Source of the DNA: Heterobilharzia americana
Lineage: Eukaryota; Platyhelminthes; Trematoda; Strigeidida; Schistosomatidae
DNA length: 64,000 bases
Reading direction: 5' to 3'
Assembly: GCA_944470555.2 (NCBI GenBank)
Contig: OX104127.1
Coordinates: forward strand, 153,341,776 to 153,405,775
Position numbers and translations under genes: made by a program. A model generated the notes under the pieces. It did not search any database, was not told where the DNA came from, and was given only the letters and a program-made list of their open reading frames with translations. Position 1 is the first letter of the stretch; every line of letters starts with the position of its first letter. Of this stretch, positions 58,928-64,000 are shown piece after piece.

Positions 58928-59215
58928 AGCTAGTTACATAGGCCTTACTCAAAAGGTTCTATCAACACGTGCATCTGAACATGTACCATCTTGGTTAGGG
59001 AAAGAAGTGATAAAGAGCATCAACAGTGCAATCATTTCACATCAAGTAGATACCAGACATCAGATTAAGGTAGATCACGCCTTTCCGATGATATATAGTG
59101 CCTCATGCAACCTCCCTAAAGGTGCACGACTAAGCATCCTTAACATAGTCGAAGCAATAAAGCTCAACTGGATCTATGTGTTCAAAAGAAATATGTACAT
59201 CCACTTTGTATAGTT
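58796..59215 (+). pseudogene. PLE-I right copy: GIY-YIG endonuclease end (plus arm)
   Basis: Plus strand, 110-codon open frame from 58881: SKCIYEFNCSCGASYIGLTQ with an intact GIY-YIG core (YIG at about 58935-58943), ASEHVPSWLGKEVIKSINSA, HQIKVDHAFPMIY, then LSILNIVEAIKLNWIYVFKRN to a stop at 59213. Upstream, KAFVSFSTKPLLTQ, a stop, TEDRLSMM extends the homology to the palindrome centre. RT is absent. This is one of the few intact GIY-YIG cores in the window, but it has no catalytic partner. Confidence 0.85.
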
Positions 59216-60004
59216 TGGCCTACAACAGGGTCAACACGTTCGTTATGAACTTTCCTACAACAAACTACACATTTTAACCTTCCATCCCTTTCTTGTATAC
59301 TGTCATTACTTTAATGAACATTCACTTTATTATTCATATTACTAGTTTTACACCCTTCTTTATTCATACCACAACCTGTAGTCATCTCCAGGCGTGACGT
59401 AATACGTCGTATTTGTTATTTCGTTATAGTATTCACATGATTTTCACCCCACTACATAATTATTATTTGACCCTTAGTGAAAAAAACACATTCATGGCTC
59501 AACAAATGTATATCAATGAATCGTTATCTGTAGATTTTGTCCCCTCATTTCCTGTTATGTCAATATTGATTTCACTATACACTAGACTGATAACAATTCC
59601 ACCATTCCATTCGATTTGATCTCTATAACACTAACTGTTTCAATATAGTAAAAATTGCACATCGTACCTTATTTTGCCGAGTGTATTTCACTTATTCTCA
59701 TGAATTTATAATTGTAGAGCCTGAAGAAGTTATTGAAAACATTTGTTCGTTCAAACTACTCTTGTTCTAAATTTTGTTTACTCCAAGTGAAGTGATCATT
59801 ACCATTCTATGTTTGTTTGTATATCAGTAAACAGAATTTGAGAAAGCAGCCGTTTTGTCATTTTAATACATTAAAGGTCAGTATGAAGGAAGAATATTCT
59901 TTTCAATAACTTCTGCCTAGGTTCTTCAGTTATAAAATCAATTTCGTTAGTATATAAGTAGCCAGAAGTTACGGCGAGTGCATTTAGGAATGGGTATGGA
60001 ATTA
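59216..60004. other. 3' flank of PLE-I, otherwise non-coding
   Basis: At about 59718-59750 AGCCTGAAGAAG, ATTGAAAACATTTGTTCG resembles a PLE 3' tail box, so the element's untranslated end may reach there. No other feature. Confidence 0.35.
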
Positions 60005-60150
60005 TAATTAAAATTTGATGAACCGCGCGTCCTGGATACCTCAGCTAACCACAACCAACAAAATTACCATAAATGACATTCAGGCAATATGCATGCATCC
60101 GCATAGGAGCCTATAAACCAATAGAGGTCGAACAACGCGATCCAATAAAA
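60005..60150 (+). mobile_element. SM-alpha-like 3' half (plus)
   Basis: GAACCGCGCGTCCTGGATACC (60020-60040) is the 3' half of an SM-alpha hammerhead (expected GAAACGCGCGTCCTGG), here without stem II or the 5' core. The family tail follows: AGCTAACCAC, then GGCAATATGCATGCATCCGC, then ATAGGAGCC and AACCAATAGAGGTCG. It matches the loop and right arm at 38850-38950. Confidence 0.6.
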
Positions 60151-60240
60151 CAACAGAGAATACCATGCATACCAATAAATAGTGATAAAATTTGTCTCTT
60201 TAAGATTATGGATGGTAGTGTAATGTAATTATGTATGTAT

Positions 60241-60479
60241 GATTGGTGATCAGAGGTATGGGGAAGGAAAATTATTAATAAAGTTCAAGGTCTCACTGTG
60301 GTTAATGTGAAACGAGTAAGATAATGAGAGTAGTAGTAGTGGGAAAAAACTTTAACGAGAGTTTTCAAGGGCCATTATAATCAGACGGAAGGAATGCCTG
60401 GTTAAAAATAATGGCATTAATAGTAATAATCATTTCGTTTTTCACTTTAAAAAGAAAGCAAAGAAGAGAGTGGAGACGG
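60241..60479 (+). repeat. Left inverted flanking repeat of PLE-J
   Basis: From GATTGGTGATCAGAGGTATGG to AGAGTGGAGACGGA. Reverse complement of 62202-62509 with high identity, except for a gap of about 75 bases after AAGTTCAAGGTC. It lies 45 bases beyond the PLE-J stop codon. Shared landmarks: GAGTAGTAGTAGTGGGAAAA, GGAATGCCTGGTTAAAAATAA and ATCATTTCGTTTTT. Confidence 0.9.
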
Positions 60480-60524
60480 ACAAGAAAAACTGAGAAAGAC
60501 ACAAGATTGTTGAAAGAATACTGT

Positions 60525-62150
60525 TTAGTCAATGGAAGGCCCAGGGAGGAGTAGGGCTTGGATGTGTCCTTTTTGAATACAAAGTCCGGACTTCGTTGAT
60601 CTTATAGCCTTCACTATCTGGAGAAAGTGTAAACGAGTGGCACATGGTACAGTCTTCAAAAGACGGTGTATCAGGGTGAAAGCTGTGCTAGCATCTGTCT
60701 AGTGTCCTGTGTGAATTAGATGTGCTAGTATAGAACTTCCAATGGATTTGATCTCACCCTTTGCAAACCATGCCGGTAGATGTTCTTGTATCCTGAGATG
60801 GATGTGTCCAGTAGCGTGTCGTGTTATTATTTTCATATTAATTTATAAAACGAATTGCTAGATGAGCGTTACTGGAGTGGTTCAGGATCAGATCAATAAA
60901 ATTTTGTTTATGATAGACTAGAAATGTATCATCCAGATACTGACAGAATAAATCTGTGTTGACAATATCATTCTTCAATGGTCCATTTTCTAATTCAGAT
61001 AAAAATATATCAACAAATATAGGGTTTGTTGGGAACCCCATAGCCACACCATCTATTTTTTGTACACTTCGTTGTTGAACAAGAATTGAACTTTCTTTGT
61101 GCACGTGACCAGGAAGTCCCTTAACTTCTGATTAGAGATGCCTGTATTTGTCTTCCTTTCTACCAGCTGTTCGCAGATATAGTTCACAGTTTCGATGAGA
61201 AGAACATTATCGAGTAAAGATGTCGTATCGAGAGATGACATACATTTATTGATAACATTCACGTTGCTTACTGTTTATACGAACTGGGAGGTGTCCTTGA
61301 CAATATATCTGACTAGCTCTTCCTACAAAGGCTGTAGCATTTTAACTAGCCACTTTGGTAAGGTGAGTGTGACATGTCTAGGATAGGACGGAGTGGTACT
61401 TCACTTTTATGTATCTTTTGTAAGCCATACATACGAGGAATCGTACTGCCCACGGGCTTCAAATTGTTAGACGTAGCTGATGTTATAAGGCAGTATGGTG
61501 TTCATTTCCCCAACATAAACTTCTTCATCCATAATCACGACACCAGCATTCCTATGAGATCTAGTCATAACAATGTTCTTGTTCATTCTTAGACGCACTG
61601 CAGCTTCATGACGTTCTTTAGTCAACAAGCCTCTAGCCGTCTTTCTGTTGTTCCCATAATAATACCAACAATCTTCTAAGATAGATTTAAATTTTTCTAG
61701 CTCAGTGTCAGATGAAGCAACTAAATGAATTGTTTGTGTGAAGAGATGCTGAAACTGTACATCTGTATCTGTTTGATTAACTTGTTTGCGAATATCACAA
61801 AATTTAGGTCCAAGGGACAGAACCTCAAGTTGTAATTTATCAAGAGTTATATCAGAATAATTATGAGCGCACCTCTTTGGAATTGCAGGAGATTTGGATT
61901 GTGGAATTCGATTTTATAAGCTTTTAATCAACTGTAGCCTTTTATGTCTGGAGTCGGATTGTGAAATTCAATGGACACATTCAACGAATTATGACCTCAA
62001 GTCTTCGGGAATATAATGAAGTGCATAATTCCCCTGTGATATTTTTATTCTCAATTCTGTTATATGTGACTGTATTGAATCAAGCCGATTAAGGGCATGT
62101 TTTCTTAGGGTTTTTACATTAATCGGAATTCTGGTTCTTCGAAGAGACGT
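60525..62150 (-). pseudogene. PLE-J: Penelope-like element, N-terminus to C-terminus with internal deletion
   Basis: Minus strand, in order: KTLRKHALNRLDSIQSHITE (about 62080-62020); PAIPKRCAHNYSDI, LDKLQLEVLSLGPKFCD (about 61890-61800); NNRKTARGLLTKERHEAAV, VGVVIMD-like block (written NAGVVIMDEEVYV, about 61545); RT box A MSSLDTTSLLDNVLLIETV (about 61240-61190); VQFLFNNEVYKK; box B DGVAMGFPTNPIFVDIF (about 61050-61000); box C QYLDDTFLVY (about 60940), with both catalytic Asp present. Then a jump near 60838: thumb, linker and the first half of GIY-YIG are gone. The C-terminal half resumes: IQEHLPAWFAKGEIKSIGSS, HLIHTGH, one stop, RLHFLQIVKAIRSTKS, GLCIQKGHIQALLLPGPS, ending at 60525. This is the only copy with an intact Asp pair in box C and no stop in front of it. 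Confidence 0.88.
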
Positions 62151-62201
62151 CCAGTAGAGTTTAGGATAATGGTTCTTATTAATCTTCTTAAACTATCCTT
62201 C

Positions 62202-62509
62202 CCGTCTCCGCTTTCTTCTTTGCTTTCTTTTTAAAATAAAAAACGAAATGATTATTACTATTAATGCCATTATTTTTAACCAGGCATTCCTTCCATCTGA
62301 TCATAATAGTCCTTGAAAACTCTCGTTAAAGTTTTTTCCCACTACTACTACTCTCATTATCTTACTCGTTTCACATATTAACCATCTCATACTCCATTTC
62401 TGCCCTTAAGTAAATTTATGTCATTGTTTGTACTAATCTCTCACTCGACACAATGCGACCTTGAACTTTATTAATAATTTTCCTTCCCCATACCTCTGAT
62501 CATCAATCA
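62202..62509 (-). repeat. Right inverted flanking repeat of PLE-J
   Basis: Mirror of 60241-60479, starting 50-100 bases upstream of the PLE-J N-terminal coding. It keeps an internal block of about 75 bases that the left copy lacks. The same sequence lies downstream of the PLE-K endonuclease on the minus strand, so it could be the 3' untranslated part of PLE-K. Confidence 0.88.
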
Positions 62510-62544
62510 ATTGACAAAGTTTACACTCACCACAATTGACATAC

Positions 62545-62605
62545 TGAAGTTAGTGCTGGTAATGTCGTCTAGAAAGACGACGAAAGCTTCACAATTAAAC
62601 AACTC
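62545..62605 (+). ncRNA. Hammerhead-like hairpin with perfect stem II
   Basis: GTCGTC, TAGAAA, GACGAC (62565-62582) forms a six-pair stem II followed by GAAAGC (62583-62588), as in a hammerhead 3' core. The 5' core is CTGGTAA instead of CTGANGA, so two invariant bases are changed. Stem III would be very short. It is antisense to PLE-K. Confidence 0.35.
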
Positions 62606-62689
62606 AGCTGAGAGAACACAATACAACCATGGCATATATGCATATATAAATTACACTAACATCCACAATTCTAAAGAGTCGAACTGTAA

Positions 62690-62987
62690 TTATGATCATA
62701 ATTGTAATTATAATTCTGACTGTAATCCATCTCGTCTGCTCAAACTAACTGGATTCACACATGTACGTAGCACTTCAGCTGTCAAACTTTCTTGATACGA
62801 TTCAATACCTTTTTTAGAAACTTAGTTCCATCAAAGCCAATTTTGTGTCCCATTCTATGGAGTGTAGCGCGATCTCGGATTTGTTTTCTAAGTTCTTAAC
62901 ATCTGCTGAGGTTTTTGGGATCCGCTTTAAGCATGATTTATGCTCATTAACTCACACATTTACCTGCCTGGCTGTTTCCCCAACATA
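62690..62987 (-). pseudogene. PLE-K: GIY-YIG endonuclease fragment cut by an RTE insertion
   Basis: Minus strand starting abruptly at 62987: YVGETARQVNV (YVG for YIG), NEHKSCLKRIPKTSADVKNL, ENKSEIALHSIEWDTKIGFD, GTKFLKK, then frameshifted C-terminus to about 62700. Order and wording match the B-type endonuclease (EHKNLARSRLVDPNKVRNLEKSLVIALHAI in PLE-B2, here split by spacing). The first GIY strand and everything upstream are missing because the RTE tail begins at the next base. Confidence 0.8.
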
Positions 62988-63495
62988 TTACTATTATTAT
63001 TATTATTATAATTATTTAACCTTTGGGTTCCTAGTGGAACACACGGCTTCACTAGCACGTCTACATTCCACTCTGTTCTCTCCTGTCTTCTCAAACTGGC
63101 TCCACAATAGCCCACAAGCTCTCATTTCCTACTCATACCATCTCCTCCATCTCACCCTCAGATACCATCGCCCAACTCGTCATTTCCCACCCGGCTTACA
63201 CTCGAGGGCATCACCTGGAGCATGATGTCTCCAATCGGTCTTCTCAGTGCATAACCAATCCATCTCCACTTCCTTCCAGTGCATATCTGTTGACAGACAG
63301 CTTCGTTGCCAGACTTCCTTGTTACTTATTCACTTTATTCTGGCCATCTGAGCTTCAGTAACGAGCCAGAGTAGGCAGTTGTTGATGAATGTCTGCAGTT
63401 TGTTGCTTTTCGGAACCCGTCAGGTCTCTCAACCACATAGAAACACTGATTTCACATTGGTGTTGAAAATCCGAATCTTGTTCACGCTTTATGCT

Positions 63496-63525
63496 GAGTG
63501 CAGTGCAGTGCAGTGCAGTACAGTA
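63496..63525. repeat. Pentanucleotide (AGTGC) repeat
   Basis: Four perfect AGTGC/GTGCA units plus one diverged unit inside the RTE coding. On the minus strand this encodes the unusual HCTALHSA stretch and probably breaks the original RT reading. Confidence 0.85.
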
Positions 63526-63705
63526 GATCTCCACACTGGTTTCAGGTTAATGAACACCTGTCTTTCTTTTCCAATCCTGGCTGGCATTGACGTCCTCATC
63601 TGTGCCTGTGTCACCGCCTGTAGTTGAAACGATGTTGCCCAGGATAGGTAAGTGATGAAAGAGGCTACTTCCTTTAAGTGTCTCCCGTTGATGGTGATTG
63701 GAGCT

Positions 63706-63749
63706 TGTTGTTGCTGGTGGTGGTGGTGGTGGTGGCGGTGGTGGCGGTG
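63706..63749. repeat. (GGT)n / (TTG)n triplet repeat
   Basis: A triplet expansion inside the RTE RT, read on the minus strand as a His run flanked by Gln. It keeps frame and sits between MKI and APITI, where related RTE proteins have a short loop. Confidence 0.92.
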
Positions 63750-64000
63750 TTGGTCTGGTATCTTCATCACCTCTGTCTTCTCTACATTCGCCTGAAGGAA
63801 GTCTCGTCTTCGCTGTCCTGCCTCTTCTATCAACTTGTTAGTTTTCGCCTGCAGACCTTCGAGCTTGTGTGACATTAGACATAAATCATCATGGTTAGCG
63901 AAATCCAAATCTTCTTCTGTGGTCTTTCCATCGATCCAGCCAGTGTATCCCCCTCTTCTCACTTCTCGCTGTTTGGTGCATGATCCAGTCCAGTCGACCA

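Larger units (their letters stand above)
62988..64000 (-). pseudogene. RTE-clade LINE, RT C-terminal half, running off the window (minus)
   Basis: Minus strand. Near 63960-63870 a 157-codon frame has TEEDLDFANHDDLCLMSHKLE, the RT catalytic box with two extra residues (FANHDDL for FADDL), then QAKTNKLIEEAGQ, VEKTEVMKI, a His/Gln-rich insert, APITINGRHLKEVASFITYLS, ARIGKERQVF, INLKPVWRST (63560). Frameshifted coding continues to about 63040 (GRKWRWIGYALRRP; TEWNVDVLVKPCVPLG). It ends in an ATAATAATAATAATAGTAA-type tail at 63010-62988. Same family as 22300-22990 but reaching further upstream. The 5' part lies beyond the window. Confidence 0.85.

Noticed and set aside
62511..62795. 94-codon plus-strand frame rich in Asn/Tyr
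   Set aside because: It is antisense to the PLE-K C-terminus and tail; a shadow.
1..64000. CRISPR arrays, bacterial operons, ribosome binding sites or Rho-independent terminators
   Set aside because: No regularly spaced direct repeats and no prokaryotic gene organisation; the sequence is eukaryotic.

Overview
The window looks like repeat-rich nuclear DNA of a blood fluke (Schistosomatidae: Schistosoma or a close relative). Three things point there: very AT-rich sequence with no bacterial gene structure; many decayed Penelope-like elements (PLEs) whose reverse transcriptase (RT) is followed by a C-terminal GIY-YIG endonuclease; and tRNA-like short elements carrying hammerhead ribozyme motifs of the schistosome SM-alpha satellite/SINE type. 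I found no convincing host protein-coding exon, rRNA or true tRNA gene. Almost every supportable feature is a retroelement or a fragment of one. The assignment rests on recognised families, not on a database search.

Layout. 0.6-9 kb: a possible PLE tail (590-720), a head-to-head pair of PLE 3' tails (4238-4415), PLE-A (minus, 4815-5960) and PLE-B1 (plus, 6850-8564). 9.1-9.9 kb: a cluster of decayed hammerhead SINEs. 13.3-16.1 kb: PLE-C, the most complete but dead PLE, followed by a two-unit tandem repeat and an AT microsatellite. 16.9-30.2 kb: hammerhead-SINE remnants (16.94, 21.45, 25.89, 28.23, 30.08 kb), PLE-D, two RTE-type LINE 3' ends (22.3, 29.6 kb) and PLE-E. 30-37 kb is nearly featureless. 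36.9-48.2 kb: PLE-F, an inverted SM-alpha pair, another inverted hammerhead SINE, PLE-G and PLE-H. 50-53 kb: an unexplained two-strand open segment and a decayed non-LTR element. 56.4-57.5 kb: PLE-B2, near-identical to the 3' half of PLE-B1. 58.4-59.2 kb: a palindrome of two PLE ends. 60-63 kb: PLE-J flanked by long inverted repeats, then PLE-K interrupted by an RTE element that runs off the right end.

How the parts relate. PLEs use RT plus GIY-YIG endonuclease to insert copies. The hammerhead SINEs have Pol III-like A/B boxes and a self-cleaving RNA motif, encode no protein, and presumably depend on another element for mobility. RT catalytic boxes are mutated in nearly all PLE copies; the one with an intact YLDD box (PLE-J) has lost its thumb/linker and the first half of GIY-YIG. 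No autonomous PLE is therefore visible here.

The most striking pattern is that PLE ends and hammerhead SINEs repeatedly occur as inverted pairs: 4238-4415, 21451-21713, 38739-38990, 41115-41390, 56411-57495, 58662-58927 and 60241-62509. This suggests a shared inversion-generating insertion or template-switch mechanism. It is the lead most worth following.
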